From: Steroidobacteraceae bacterium
GTDB lineage: Bacteria; Pseudomonadota; Gammaproteobacteria; Steroidobacterales; Steroidobacteraceae
Reading direction: 5' to 3'
Length of the DNA stretch: 56,572 bases
Assembly (NCBI GenBank): GCA_019634895.1
Contig: JAHCAM010000016.1
Span: 1-56,572 of the forward strand
Position numbers and translations under genes: made by a program. The notes beneath the pieces are model-generated. The model was not told where the DNA came from and ran no database searches. It saw only the letters and a program-made list of their open reading frames with translations. This document shows positions 1 to 8,447 of the stretch, in pieces; position 1 is the stretch's first letter; every line of letters begins with the position of its first letter.

Positions 1-1
1 C

Positions 2-94
2 GCAGGACGCGTGGCACCGCCCGCGATGGGCGCGCCGGATTCGGGCTACGCGCCGGTCTGCGAGGCGCCCGGCGAGTACGTGAAGCAACGCTAG
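2..94 (+). CDS. 3' end of an unidentified protein gene (truncated by window edge)
   Basis: An open frame runs in from the left edge and ends at TAG 92-94, encoding about 30 residues (ends ...GEYVKQR). The frame has the G/C third-position bias of the neighbouring real genes. Too little remains to recognise a family. It could also be a chance open frame in GC-rich DNA. Confidence 0.35.
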   Translation, partial: AGRVAPPAMGAPDSGYAPVCEAPGEYVKQR

Positions 95-223
95 TCGTGC
101 GAACTACGTATTGCCCGCAGCGTCGCACGGTGATCTACTTCGCCGCGGCTGGCGACGCCGGCCGCACGCGGGCGCCGAAACTTTCCTCCCGAATCCTGGA
201 TGCGCCCGCACTGGAGTTCATCC

Positions 224-535
224 ATGTACGCAAGACTGGTCACCACACACCTGAAGCCGGGCAAGTTCGAGCTGGCCACGCGCAGGTTCGAAGAGAAGAT
301 CATCCCGATGCTGAAGAAGCAGCACGGATTCCGGGATGAAGTGTCGTTCTTCGACAAGGAGAAGAACGAGTCGGTCGCGATCAGCTTCTGGGACGCCGAA
401 GCCGACCTGCGCAAGTACGAGAAGGACATGTATCCCGAGATGGTGAAGCTACTGAGCGACACCTTCGTTGGCACGCCCGAGGTCAGGCGCTTCGAAGTCG
501 CGAACGCCACGTTCTACAAGATTCATGCCAGCTGA
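224..535 (+). CDS. Small ABM-like (dimeric alpha/beta barrel) protein
   Basis: A 103-residue cytosolic protein. The opening beta strand (YARLVTTHLKPGKF), central helix and closing segment (RRFEVANATFYKI) resemble the antibiotic-biosynthesis-monooxygenase / dimeric ferredoxin-like barrel fold; this is a fold-level assignment and no substrate can be named. ATG 224 is chosen because GGAG lies 7 bases upstream (213-216), whereas an in-frame alternative start at 200 has no ribosome binding site. The gene is monocistronic and is followed by a strong intrinsic terminator. Confidence 0.75.
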   Translation: MYARLVTTHLKPGKFELATRRFEEKIIPMLKKQHGFRDEVSFFDKEKNESVAISFWDAEADLRKYEKDMYPEMVKLLSDTFVGTPEVRRFEVANATFYKIHAS

Positions 536-562
536 CGGGCGGTAGCGCCTGCGCGATCTCGA

Positions 563-587
563 GGGCGGCCTGCGGGCCGCCCTTTTT
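563..587 (+). terminator. Rho-independent terminator
   Basis: Perfect 8-bp GC stem (GGGCGGCC / GGCCGCCC) with a TGCG loop at 563-582, followed directly by TTTTT at 583-587. It lies 28 bases after the ABM-like gene stop and faces a convergent gene. Confidence 0.85.
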
Positions 588-608
588 CATGTGCGGGCGT
601 GCCGGGCG

Positions 609-1025
609 CTAGCCGACGACCGGCGTCCAGCGCATCGCGCGCCGCAGGTTCCGGTCCCCCGCCGTCTCCCCGTCATAGGACATCGGCTGCGCCGGAGGCA
701 GGCCCGCCGGCGCCGGATCCAGCACATGGATGTTGAGCACCGCAAGCTGCCTGCCGTCCTCCTCGGTGACTGCACCCAGGTAGCCCCCGCAGCGGCCGCA
801 GAACAGGAAGTCCGCGGTCTTGTGGCCGAAGCGGTAGCGCGTGAGCAGCGCGGGGTCCTTCACCACGAAGCGCACCGAGCCTTGCGGATCCGACGTATAG
901 ACCCCGGCGTGCTTCAGGCAGAACGAGCACTGGCAGGCGCGCACCGACCAGGCCGAGGGCGGCAATCCGGTGCGGAACTCATAGCCCACCGCGCCGCAGT
1001 GGCAGGAACCGCGATACGGACTCAC
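609..1025 (-). CDS. GFA/CENP-V-type zinc protein (glutathione-dependent formaldehyde-activating family)
   Basis: 138 residues. The cysteine pattern of the GFA domain is complete: C8-x-C10 near the N terminus, C31-x-C33-x2-C36, and C76-x2-C79 in the FCGRCG segment; these bind structural and catalytic zinc in the family. Family members add glutathione to small electrophiles such as formaldehyde, or are uncharacterised. The start is GTG at 1025, overlapping the stop of the upstream thioesterase gene by four bases (GTGA), which suggests translational coupling. It is the last gene of the leftward run that begins near 2.5 kb. Confidence 0.85.
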   Translation of the reverse strand: MSPYRGSCHCGAVGYEFRTGLPPSAWSVRACQCSFCLKHAGVYTSDPQGSVRFVVKDPALLTRYRFGHKTADFLFCGRCGGYLGAVTEEDGRQLAVLNIHVLDPAPAGLPPAQPMSYDGETAGDRNLRRAMRWTPVVG

Positions 1026-1480
1026 GACTTGATGCTCGAGGGCAGCACCGCGAAATCCGCGGTTCGCGGCATGGCGTTCATCGTCGCCATGAGGTCCGGC
1101 GGCGGTACGATCAGCTTCCTCGCCGACAGGTCCAGCCAGCCGCCCTCGCTCACGATGCGCGCGGCGCGCTGCCCGTCCGACTTCAGCACCTCGTTCACCA
1201 GCCGGAAGCGAGAGCCGTCCTCGGCCATGCCGCCGAGCGCGAGCGTGACCGTCAGCCGCTCCAGCATCCCGACCTCGCGGTAGTAGTCGACCTCGTCGCG
1301 CCGCACGACCGGGCCGAGGCGGCGCTTCGAGAAGTCGGCCACCGAGAAGCCGCAGTGCTGGAAGAAGCTCATGCGCGCATTCACGCACTTGTACAGGTAT
1401 GCGTAGTTCGACATGTGCGCGTTCGCGTCCATGTCCGCCCATCCGGCGACGGTCTCGATCGAGAACGGCTTCGCGCTCAT
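1022..1480 (-). CDS. Hotdog-fold acyl-CoA thioesterase (4HBT-like)
   Basis: 152 residues. The N-terminal segment WADMDANAHMSNYAY (residues 14-28) matches the hotdog signature with its Asp, His and Asn, followed by the long hotdog helix and the RRDEVDYYREV strand typical of YbgC/4HBT-like thioesterases. Such enzymes hydrolyse acyl-CoA thioesters in the cytosol; the chain specificity cannot be read from the sequence. ATG 1480 overlaps the stop of the upstream VOC gene (ATGA), and its own stop overlaps the GFA start (GTGA), so three genes are coupled. Confidence 0.85.
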   Translation of the reverse strand: MSAKPFSIETVAGWADMDANAHMSNYAYLYKCVNARMSFFQHCGFSVADFSKRRLGPVVRRDEVDYYREVGMLERLTVTLALGGMAEDGSRFRLVNEVLKSDGQRAARIVSEGGWLDLSARKLIVPPPDLMATMNAMPRTADFAVLPSSIKS

Positions 1481-1845
1481 GTCATGCAGAAGAAGTTCAG
1501 CTTGTTGCCGTCGAGGTCGCGGAAATAGCCGGCGTAGAAGCCGTCGCCGCGCGGACCGGCAGGGCCCTCGTCCTTGCTGCCGAGCTCCATCGCCTTCCGG
1601 TACATGGCGTCCACCTTCGCGGGCGTATCGACGTTGATCGCGACCATCACGCCGTTGCCGACCGTCGCCGGCTTGCCGTCGTACGGCTTGGTGATCGCGA
1701 GCCCCGCCGAACCCTTGCCCGTGCCCCAGACCTTGAAGGTCTCGAAGTCCATGAAGCGCCTGGCGCCGAGCTCGCCGAGCAGGGCGTCGTAATACTTCGT
1801 CGCGCGCGCGAGATCGTTGGTTCCGAGGCAGACGTAACCGATCAT
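1477..1845 (-). CDS. VOC-superfamily protein (glyoxalase/bleomycin-resistance fold)
   Basis: 122 residues. It has the VOC pattern: N-terminal strand with a Gly-Thr-Asn-Asp loop and the YYDALLGELGARR helix, and a C-terminal FRDLDGNKLNFF strand. Members are metal-dependent lyases, dioxygenases or binding proteins. The usual metal ligands are not all evident, so catalytic activity is uncertain. It leads the three-gene coupled run towards the GFA gene, 18 bases downstream of the TrpF homologue's stop. Confidence 0.85.
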   Translation of the reverse strand: MIGYVCLGTNDLARATKYYDALLGELGARRFMDFETFKVWGTGKGSAGLAITKPYDGKPATVGNGVMVAINVDTPAKVDAMYRKAMELGSKDEGPAGPRGDGFYAGYFRDLDGNKLNFFCMT

Positions 1846-1863
1846 GTGGGTTCTCCGATGGTG

Positions 1864-2499
1864 TCAGTGGATCGCCTGGAAGAATGCCGAGAGCTTCCGC
1901 GGGTCGAGCCGCCCGTCCGTGCGCAGGCCGCTGCAGATGTCGAGGCCCGACGGGCGCACCTGCTCGATGGCCACGCGCGCATTGCCGGGATGCAGGCCGC
2001 CCGCGAGCAGGACCGGAATGCCCGCGCTTTCGCAGATCTGCCGGCTGTGCGTCCAGTCGTGCACGCGCCCGGTGCCGCCCAGTTCCTTGACGGCGAGGCC
2101 CGGGTTGCCGGAGTCGAGCAGCAGCGTGTCCACCAGCGGCGCCGCGGCGCGCGCCTCCTCGACCGAGTGCTCGCCCTGCACGTGGATCACCTGCACCAGC
2201 CGCACGCCGGGCACCAGCCGGCGCAGCCGGATCAGCTCCGTCTCCGGCACGTGGTCCACGAGCTGCAGCGCGGTCGTGCCGCAGCGGCGGTGCTGCCCGG
2301 CGATCGCCTCCGCTTCCGTGAGCGCGGTCAGCAGGAAGGTCTCGGTCGGCGGCGCGACGCGCGCCGCGATGTCGGCGATGAGTTCCTCCGCGATCGGGCC
2401 CGGGCCGCTCGGCATCGCCGAAACCAGCCCGAGCGCGGAGGCCCCGGCCGACACCGCGAGCCGGGCCTCGTCGTGACTGGCGATGCAGCAGACCTTCAC
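1864..2499 (-). CDS. TrpF-like phosphoribosylanthranilate isomerase homologue
   Basis: About 211 residues, a (beta/alpha)8 barrel. The C-terminal half carries TrpF landmarks: LLLDSG, GGTGRVHDW, a phosphate-binding LLAGGLHPGNA segment and an SGL motif. The N-terminal catalytic cysteine is present (KVCCIAS), although the family usually has Cys-Gly there. No other trp gene is in the window, so this may be a paralogue with another sugar-phosphate substrate. GTG 2499 is chosen as start because it overlaps the DUF1801 stop by four bases (GTGA), as elsewhere in this run; GTG 2505 is possible. Confidence 0.75.
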   Translation of the reverse strand: MKVCCIASHDEARLAVSAGASALGLVSAMPSGPGPIAEELIADIAARVAPPTETFLLTALTEAEAIAGQHRRCGTTALQLVDHVPETELIRLRRLVPGVRLVQVIHVQGEHSVEEARAAAPLVDTLLLDSGNPGLAVKELGGTGRVHDWTHSRQICESAGIPVLLAGGLHPGNARVAIEQVRPSGLDICSGLRTDGRLDPRKLSAFFQAIH

Positions 2500-2918
2500 G
2501 AACACGGCATTGCGCCGCGCTTCATTCCGCGCACGCTGTCTGCAACGAGCTTCTCGACCACTTTCACGTCCACGTCGGCAAGGCGCCGGATGTACAGGCA
2601 CGACTTCCCGCGCTTGTGCCTGCCCAGCTCTCCGAGCAGCTTCTCCTGCCTTGCAGTGCCGTTCAGCACGTAGAGCACGAGGTCCGGCTTGCGCGGCGCG
2701 AACCCGACCATGAAACAGTCGCCCTCGTGGCCGCTCGCGTACCTGTAGTGGATGCTGCCAAAGCCGATCATCGTCGCCCACATGACCGGCTTCTCGCCGG
2801 TCGCCTTCTTCATCATCCTCACCAGCGTCTCGCAGTCCTTGCGCCGTTCCGGGTCCTTGATCCTGGCGATGAAGCCCGCCACGCTCGCCATGCCCGCCTT
2901 CGTCTTGTTCCCGGCCAT
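2496..2918 (-). CDS. DUF1801 domain protein
   Basis: 140 residues. The MMKKATGEKPVMW segment, the IGFGSIHYRY motif and the later GFAPRKPDLVLYV strand are typical of DUF1801 (YdhG/YjbR-like fold) proteins, whose function is unknown. The fold resembles frataxin/YjbR, and the family often sits with VOC and SRPBCC-type genes, as here. ATG 2918 is two bases after the stop of the upstream VOC gene; an in-frame GTG at 2930 would overlap it. Confidence 0.8.
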   Translation of the reverse strand: MAGNKTKAGMASVAGFIARIKDPERRKDCETLVRMMKKATGEKPVMWATMIGFGSIHYRYASGHEGDCFMVGFAPRKPDLVLYVLNGTARQEKLLGELGRHKRGKSCLYIRRLADVDVKVVEKLVADSVRGMKRGAMPCS

Positions 2919-2920
2919 GG

Positions 2921-3301
2921 CTACTTCCACTCCGTGGCACGTGCGGCGAAATCCCGGGTCTGCGGCCGCACCACGCAGAACTTCTGCCCGGTCGGCGCCT
3001 GCATGACCACCCAGGTGTGGATCTTCGCGACACGCTTCGCGCCCAGCTTCTCGAGCCGCTTCACCTCGGCCTCGATGTCGTCTGCCTCGATGTCGAGGTG
3101 CACCCGGCTTTCGTGGTCCACGGACTGCACCTCGAGGTGCAGCCGCTGCTCGGGCTCGAGCAGATGGACGTAATTGTCGCCTTCCGCGCCCGCAGGGACC
3201 CGCATCTCCATCCCGAGCGCCTGCGACCAGAAGGTCGCGGCGCCCTGCAGGTCGTCGGTCCGGCAGTCGATGATGAATCCCGCGAGTCGGCTCTTGTGCA
3301 T
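2921..3301 (-). CDS. VOC-superfamily protein (glyoxalase-like domain)
   Basis: 126 residues. It begins MHKSRLAGFIIDC and continues through an FWSQALGMEMR helix to a YVHLLEP strand, typical of the glyoxalase-like VOC subgroup. The second half repeats the fold and ends with a GQKFCVVRPQ strand. No substrate can be inferred. An AGGAG lies 12 bases before ATG 3301, slightly far. DUF1801 follows after two bases, so the two are probably co-translated. Confidence 0.85.
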   Translation of the reverse strand: MHKSRLAGFIIDCRTDDLQGAATFWSQALGMEMRVPAGAEGDNYVHLLEPEQRLHLEVQSVDHESRVHLDIEADDIEAEVKRLEKLGAKRVAKIHTWVVMQAPTGQKFCVVRPQTRDFAARATEWK

Positions 3302-3366
3302 GGCGCCAATTAACTCCTGACCGGTTCCAAATGCAATTCCACGTGGAAGTGCCGCCGCGGCTTCGA

Positions 3367-3933
3367 TCACGCCGGCGCCGGCCCCTGCCACTCCCGCGCC
3401 AGCAGGCCGAACAGCGCGGTGTCCTGGATCTCGCCGCCGACGTTCCACCGCTCGCGCAGCAGTCCTTCCTGCCGGAATCCGAGCTTGGCGAGGATCCGCA
3501 GCGAATTGTCGTTGCGCGGATCCACGTCCGCCTCCAGGCGGCGCAGCTTGAGCGTGTTGAACGCGAAACCGATGCCGGCCGGCAGCGCCTCGCTCATGTA
3601 GCCCATCTTCCAGTACGCGCTGCCGAGGGCGTAGCCGATCTCGGCGCGGGCGTTGCCCGCATCGAGCCTGAACAGCGTGAAGCTGCCGATCACGCGCGCA
3701 TCCTCCTTGCGCTCGACGCCCCACTGGAACAGCGTCTTGCCCGCGAAGCCCTCGTGGATGCGGCGCAGGTAATCCTCCGCCTCTGCGCGTTCCTTCATCG
3801 GCGGCGTTGCCCAGAACCGCATCATCACCGGGTCCGAGAAGATCGCGAACAGCGCGTCCACGTCGGCGTCCGTCAGCCAGCGCAGGCGCACGCGCCGTGC
3901 GTCGATCGTCGGGAGCTGCCGGCCTTCGATCAT
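3367..3933 (-). CDS. GNAT-family N-acetyltransferase (RimJ/RimL-like)
   Basis: 188 residues. The order of elements matches RimJ-like GNATs: an N-terminal [18 protein letters not shown] segment, a central [21 protein letters not shown] strand-turn-helix that binds acetyl-CoA, and the [20 protein letters not shown] segment near the C terminus. These enzymes acetylate protein N termini, amino sugars or small amines; the target here is unknown. ATG 3933 overlaps the rimO stop by four bases (ATGA), so it is translationally coupled to rimO. Confidence 0.88.
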   Translation of the reverse strand: MIEGRQLPTIDARRVRLRWLTDADVDALFAIFSDPVMMRFWATPPMKERAEAEDYLRRIHEGFAGKTLFQWGVERKEDARVIGSFTLFRLDAGNARAEIGYALGSAYWKMGYMSEALPAGIGFAFNTLKLRRLEADVDPRNDNSLRILAKLGFRQEGLLRERWNVGGEIQDTALFGLLAREWQGPAPA

Positions 3934-5253
3934 GCGAGCCTCGACTCCAGGTCGTACTCCGACGCGGCCGTGACGACGACTTCCGCGAATTCCCCAGCCG
4001 GCAGTCTCGCCGCGCCGCGTCCCCTGATCCGCACCACGCCGTCGATCTCGGGAGCGTCCGCGGCGCTCCTCGCGACCGCGACGCCATCCTCGACCGAGTC
4101 CACCAGCACCTGGATCCGCGTGCCGGCCTTGCGCGCGAGCCGGGCGGCGCTGATCTTCTGCTGCAGCTGCATGAAGCGGTGCCAGCGCTCCTCCTTGACC
4201 GGCTCCGGCACGGGATCCGGCAGTTCGTTCGCGGCCGCGCCCTCGACCGCCGAATAGCGGAAGCAGCCGACGCGGTCCAACTGTGCCTCCTCCAGCCAGT
4301 CGAGCAGCATCCGGAAATCCTCTTCCGTCTCTCCCGGAAAGCCGACGATGAAGGTGCTGCGGATCGTGAGATCCGGCAGCTGTCCGCGCCAGCGGCGGAT
4401 GCGCGCGAGCGTAGCCTTCGGCGTGCGCCGGACGGCGCATGAGTTTGGTGATCCGCGGGCTGCCGTGCTGGAACGGGATGTCGAGGTACGGCAGCACCTT
4501 GCCCTCCGCCATCAGCGGGATGACCTCGTCCACGTGCGGGTAGGGATAGACATAGTGCAGCCGCACCCACACGCCGAGCTCCCCGAGCTCGCGCGCGAGA
4601 TCCGTGAAACGGCTGCGGATCTCCCGGCTGCCCCATGGCTCGGCGCGATACCTGAGGTCGGCGCCGTAGGCGCTGGTGTCCTGCGAGATCACGAGCAGCT
4701 CGCGTACGCCCGCGTTCTTCAGGCGGATCGCCTCGTTCAGCACGCTCGAGATCGGGCGGCTCACGAGGTCGCCGCGCATCGACGGGATGATGCAGAAGCG
4801 GCAACGGTGGTTGCAGCCCTCGGAAATCTTGAGGTAGGCGTAGTGCCGCGGCGTCAGGCGGATGCCCTGCGGCGGCACCAGGTCCATGAACGGGTCGTGC
4901 TTCGGCGGCAGGTGCTCGTGCACCGCGTTAACGACCTCCTCGTAGGCGTGCGGGCCGGTGACCCTGAGCACCGCCGGATGGCGCTCGGTGATCTTCTCCG
5001 GCTTCGCGCCGAGGCAGCCGGTGACGATGACGCGGCCGTTCTGCGCCAGCGCCTCGCCGATCGCGTCGAGGGACTCGTGCACCGCCTCGTCGATGAATCC
5101 GCAGGTGTTGACGACCACGAGGTCGGCGTCGTCATAGGTCGGCGCGACTTCGTAGCCCTCGGCGCGCAGCTGCGTGAGGATGCGCTCGGAGTCCACCAGC
5201 GCCTTCGGGCAGCCGAGGCTGACGAAACCGACCCTGGGAGACTTGGCGGCCAC
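3930..5253 (-). pseudogene. rimO: rimO, ribosomal protein uS12 methylthiotransferase, with a frameshift near 4419
   Basis: RimO is a radical-SAM enzyme that methylthiolates an aspartate of ribosomal protein uS12. The N-terminal UPF0004 cysteines (SLGCPK, NTCGFI, TGCLGA), the radical-[11 protein letters not shown] motif and the C-terminal TRAM region are all present, but in two frames. The first frame runs from GTG 5253 to about 4420. The second continues from 4418 ([10 protein letters not shown]...) to TGA 3930-3932. Removing the single base at 4419 restores a 440-residue protein, essentially the E. coli RimO length, with no internal stop. This is either a real inactivating mutation or a one-base sequence error. 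No clear ribosome binding site precedes GTG 5253. The divergent dapF start is only 37 bases away. Confidence 0.85.
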
Positions 5254-5277
5254 GGGGCATTTTAGCGGCTGCCGCGC

Positions 5278-5283
5278 TAGAAT
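5278..5283 (+). promoter_or_regulatory. -10 element of dapF, predicting a leaderless mRNA
   Basis: TAGAAT (5 of 6 to the sigma70 -10 consensus) ends seven bases before the dapF ATG, placing transcription start at or next to the start codon. No Shine-Dalgarno sequence lies between. No good -35 is visible. Confidence 0.45.
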
Positions 5284-5290
5284 CCCCGCC

Positions 5291-6109
5291 ATGCGCTTTA
5301 CGAAGATGCATGGACTCGGCAACGACTTCATCATCTTCGACGCTCCCGCCGCCGGCGCACCGCCCCCCGACGCTTTCCGCCGCCTCGCCGACCGCTATAC
5401 CGGCATCGGCTTCGACCAGGCGCTGATGCTCGAGCCGCCGCGCCGGCCGGGCACCGCGGTCTACTACCGGATCTTCAACGCCGACGGCCGCGAGGTGGAG
5501 CAATGCGGCAACGGCGCCCGCTGCATCGCCCGCGTCCTGGGCGAGCGCGGGCTGGCGGAATCCGGCGAAGTCGTGATGGACAGCCCGGGAGGGCTGGTGC
5601 AGGCCAGGATCCGGGGCGACCAGGTCTCGGTCGCCATGGGCGTGCCGGACTTCGACCCGGCGGCGCTCCCGTTCGAGGCGAGCGGCGAGGCTTATGTCTA
5701 CCCGCTGTCGGTCGGCGCGAGCGAGGTCGAGATCGGCGCGGTTTCGGTCGGCAACCCGCATGCGGTCATCCGCGTGCCCTCGGTCGCGGATGCCCCGGTC
5801 GCGCGCCTCGGCCCCGCGATCGAGAACCACCCGCGCTTCCCGAAACGCACCAACGTCGGCTTCATGGAGGTCGTGGACCGCGGGCACATCCGCCTGCGCG
5901 TGCACGAGCGCGGCACCGGCGAGACCCGCGCCTGCGGCACCGGGGCCTGCGCCGCGGTCGCGGTCGGCCGCCGGCACGGCCTGCTCGACGAAAACGTCCG
6001 CGTGGACCTTCCGGGCGGGCGTCTCGACATACAATGGAAAGGGCCCGGCGAGCCGATCTGGATGACCGGTCCGGCCGAACGGGCTTACGAGGGAGAGGTC
6101 ACGATATGA
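5291..6109 (+). CDS. dapF: Diaminopimelate epimerase
   Basis: 272 residues. It interconverts LL- and meso-diaminopimelate in the lysine and peptidoglycan pathway, without cofactor. The two catalytic cysteines are in place: C72 in EQCGNGARC and C215 in [10 protein letters not shown], with E211 of the active site. The N terminus [11 protein letters not shown] is the family signature. It starts the rightward block, and its stop overlaps the DUF484 start (ATGA). There is no ribosome binding site; see the -10 element just upstream. Confidence 0.98.
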   Translation: MRFTKMHGLGNDFIIFDAPAAGAPPPDAFRRLADRYTGIGFDQALMLEPPRRPGTAVYYRIFNADGREVEQCGNGARCIARVLGERGLAESGEVVMDSPGGLVQARIRGDQVSVAMGVPDFDPAALPFEASGEAYVYPLSVGASEVEIGAVSVGNPHAVIRVPSVADAPVARLGPAIENHPRFPKRTNVGFMEVVDRGHIRLRVHERGTGETRACGTGACAAVAVGRRHGLLDENVRVDLPGGRLDIQWKGPGEPIWMTGPAERAYEGEVTI

Positions 6110-6813
6110 CGACACGTCCGGTTCGCGGCGTCGAAATCGCCGAGGTCGACGAAGGCGCGGTCGCCTCCTACCTTGCGGCCACCCCCGAGTTCTTCGACCG
6201 CCACGCACAGCTGCTGGCGAAGATCCGCCTGCCGGACGCGCGCGGCGGCGGCACCACGGTCTCGCTGCTCGAGCGCCAGGTCGACGTGCTGCGCGAGCGC
6301 AACCGGCAGCTCGAGCACAAGGTCAAGGAGTTCGTGGACGTCGCGCGCGAGAACGACGCGCTGGGCTCGCGCGTGCTGTCCATGGCGCGCCGCCTGATCG
6401 CCGCGCAGAACCGCGCGGGCGTGATCGCCGCGATCGAGTCCGCGCTGCGAGAGGAGTTCGATGCGGGGCAGTCGGTGCTGGTGCTGACGCCGGTGGCCGC
6501 GCCCGCGGGCGTGGCCGAGAGCCGCTTCCTGCGCGTGGTCGCCTCCGATGCCCCGGAGTTCAAGGGCTTCGAGACGCTGTTCAGTTCCGGCAAGCCGCGC
6601 TGCGGCCAGCTGCGCGACTCGCAGAGAGAGTTCCTGTTCGGCAGCGACGCCACCGAGGTCGGCTCGGTCGCGCTCGTGCCGCTCGGGGCGAAGGGCAGCC
6701 TCGGCCTGCTCGCCTGCGGCTCGCCGGACACGCACCGTTTCAACCCGACGATGAGCACGGATTTCCTCGCGCACATCGGCGAACTCATCGCGGCCGCGCT
6801 TTCCAGGGACTGA
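6106..6813 (+). CDS. DUF484 family protein
   Basis: 235 residues. It has the DUF484 layout: an N-terminal helical segment with VASYLAATPEFFDRHAQLL, then a coiled coil (LERQVDVLRERNRQLEHKVKEF, roughly residues 50-72), then a GAF-like domain ending in GSLGLLACGSPDTHRF. The function is unknown, but the gene is almost always between dapF and xerC in gammaproteobacteria, as here. Overlaps on both sides (ATGA with dapF, TGATG with xerC) show tight translational coupling. Confidence 0.93.
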   Translation: MTTRPVRGVEIAEVDEGAVASYLAATPEFFDRHAQLLAKIRLPDARGGGTTVSLLERQVDVLRERNRQLEHKVKEFVDVARENDALGSRVLSMARRLIAAQNRAGVIAAIESALREEFDAGQSVLVLTPVAAPAGVAESRFLRVVASDAPEFKGFETLFSSGKPRCGQLRDSQREFLFGSDATEVGSVALVPLGAKGSLGLLACGSPDTHRFNPTMSTDFLAHIGELIAAALSRD

Positions 6814-7715
6814 TGCAGGCGGCCGCCGTCGCCTGGATCGGCCGCTACCTGGGCCACCTGCGGACCGAGCGCCGCCTCTCGCCCCACACGGAGTCGAACT
6901 ACCGCCGCGACCTCGACGCGCTGGTCGCGTACTGCGACCGCGAGCGCATCGCGGGCTGGAAGCGGCTCGACAGCCACCACATCCGCAGCTTCGCCGCGCA
7001 CGAGCACCGCGACGGGCTGGGGCCGCGCAGCGTCCAGCGCCGGCTGTCGGCGCTGCGCGGATTCTTCAACTACCTGATCCGCGAGCGCGTCATCGAGGCG
7101 AACCCCGCCGCCGACATCCGTGCGCCCAGGGCGCCGAAGCGGCTGCCGAAGACGCTGGACGTGGACCAGGTGGCGAGCCTGCTCGAGCGGCGGGCGCCGG
7201 ATGCGCTTTCGCGCCGCGACCTCGCGATGATGGAGCTGCTTTATTCCTCCGGACTTCGGCTCGCGGAGCTCGCGGGCCTCGACGTCGCCGACCTCGACCT
7301 CGCGGACCGCACCGTGCGCGTGACCGGCAAGGGCTCGAAGACGCGCATCCTGCCGGTCGGCAGCAAGGCGGCCGCGGCGCTGCGCGCCTGGCTCGCCGAC
7401 CGCGCGGGATTCGTGAAGGGCGGGTCCTCCGCCCTCTTCGTCGGCCGGGATGGCAGGCGCCTGGGCGCGCGCGCGATCCAGCGCCGCATCGGCCGCTGGG
7501 CGCAGGCGACCGGCATCGGCGTGCCCGTGCACCCGCACCTGTTCCGACATTCCTTCGCCACGCACCTGCTGGAGGCCAGCCGCGACCTGCGCGGCGTGCA
7601 GGAACTTCTCGGCCACGCCGACATCAGTACCACGCAGGTGTACACGCACCTTGATTTCCAGCACCTGGCCCGCATCTACGACGAATCCCACCCGCGCGCC
7701 AGGCGGCGCAAGTAG
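6813..7715 (+). CDS. xerC: Tyrosine recombinase XerC
   Basis: 300 residues. It resolves chromosome dimers at dif together with XerD and FtsK. The N-terminal SAM-like DNA-binding domain is followed by a complete catalytic set: R149 (GLRLAEL), K173, H242-x2-R245 (HLFRHSFATHLL), H268 (LGHADISTT) and the nucleophile Y277. Position after dapF and DUF484 is the usual xerC location, separating it from XerD. ATG shares one base with the DUF484 stop. Confidence 0.97.
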   Translation: MQAAAVAWIGRYLGHLRTERRLSPHTESNYRRDLDALVAYCDRERIAGWKRLDSHHIRSFAAHEHRDGLGPRSVQRRLSALRGFFNYLIRERVIEANPAADIRAPRAPKRLPKTLDVDQVASLLERRAPDALSRRDLAMMELLYSSGLRLAELAGLDVADLDLADRTVRVTGKGSKTRILPVGSKAAAALRAWLADRAGFVKGGSSALFVGRDGRRLGARAIQRRIGRWAQATGIGVPVHPHLFRHSFATHLLEASRDLRGVQELLGHADISTTQVYTHLDFQHLARIYDESHPRARRRK

Positions 7716-7724
7716 CTGATCTTC

Positions 7725-8276
7725 ATGGGCAATCCCGGTTTCGACCCCCACGGCACGACCATCCTTTCGGTCCGGCGCGGCAACAGCGTCGCGATGGGCG
7801 GCGACGGCCAGGTCACCCTCGGCAACACCGTCGTCAAGGGCAACGCGAGGAAGGTGCGCCGGCTCTACAACGACCGCGTGCTCGCGGGCTTCGCCGGCGG
7901 CACGGCGGACGCCTTCACGCTGTTCGAGCGCTTCGAGGGCAAGCTCGAGAAGTACGGCAACCTGACGCGCGCCGCGATCGAGCTCGCCAAGGACTGGCGC
8001 GCCGACCGCGCATTGCGCCGGCTCGAGGCGCTGCTCTGCGTCGCCGACGCGCAGTCGTCCTTCATCGTCTCCGGCAATGGCGACGTGATCGAGCCCGAGG
8101 AGTCCATCATGGCGATCGGCTCCGGCGGCCCGTTCGCGCTCGCCGCCGCGCGGGCGCTGGTTGCCAGCACCGACCTCTCCGCCCGCCAGGTCGTCGAGCG
8201 CTCGCTCGCGATCGCCGCCGACATCTGCATCTACACCAACCGGAACGTCGTCATCGACGAACTGACTGCGGGGTAG
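7725..8276 (+). CDS. hslV: HslV, peptidase subunit of the HslVU protease
   Basis: 183 residues, a proteasome-beta-type Ntn hydrolase that forms the cytosolic HslVU protease. Recognisable segments are [42 protein letters not shown] and the C-terminal [11 protein letters not shown]. The catalytic threonine is normally exposed by removing Met1. Here the TT motif is at residues 11-12, after a ten-residue extension, and no start codon lies directly before it, so the extension must be processed off. No strong ribosome binding site is seen. The stop codon adjoins a large inverted-repeat element before hslU. Confidence 0.97.
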   Translation: MGNPGFDPHGTTILSVRRGNSVAMGGDGQVTLGNTVVKGNARKVRRLYNDRVLAGFAGGTADAFTLFERFEGKLEKYGNLTRAAIELAKDWRADRALRRLEALLCVADAQSSFIVSGNGDVIEPEESIMAIGSGGPFALAAARALVASTDLSARQVVERSLAIAADICIYTNRNVVIDELTAG

Positions 8277-8447
8277 GAACCTCGGTTCCATTCCCGCATG
8301 GGCGCGACCGTGGCGAACATCGTCCCAAGCAAGGAGCGAGGAGTGATGTGTATCGGGATACATGAGCGACGAGCGACGCCGCTAGGGTCGATATTCGCCC
8401 GGTCCCGCAGGGTTGCGCGCCTCATGCGGGAATAGAACCGAGGTTCC
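8276..8447. repeat. 172-bp element with 25-bp inverted-repeat ends between hslV and hslU
   Basis: The left arm 8276-8300 (GGAACCTCGGTTC...) and the right arm 8423-8447 are inverted repeats matching at 24 of 25 positions. Inside are a TGTATC/GATACA hairpin (8349-8362) and repeated GAGCGA(C/G) units (8335-8378). The left end overlaps the last base of the hslV stop and the right end stops three bases before the hslU ATG. The GAGG that would serve as the hslU ribosome binding site lies in the right arm. It resembles a small non-autonomous mobile repeat; no second copy was noticed in the window. Confidence 0.75.

Noticed and set aside
1399..2673. Long open frames antisense to known genes (for example 1399-2673, 17805-21068 upstream part, 24061-27681, 40203-43022, 47387-49528)
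   Set aside because: They are shadows caused by high GC and the strong third-position bias of the genes on the other strand; their translations are Arg/Ala/His-rich and match no family.
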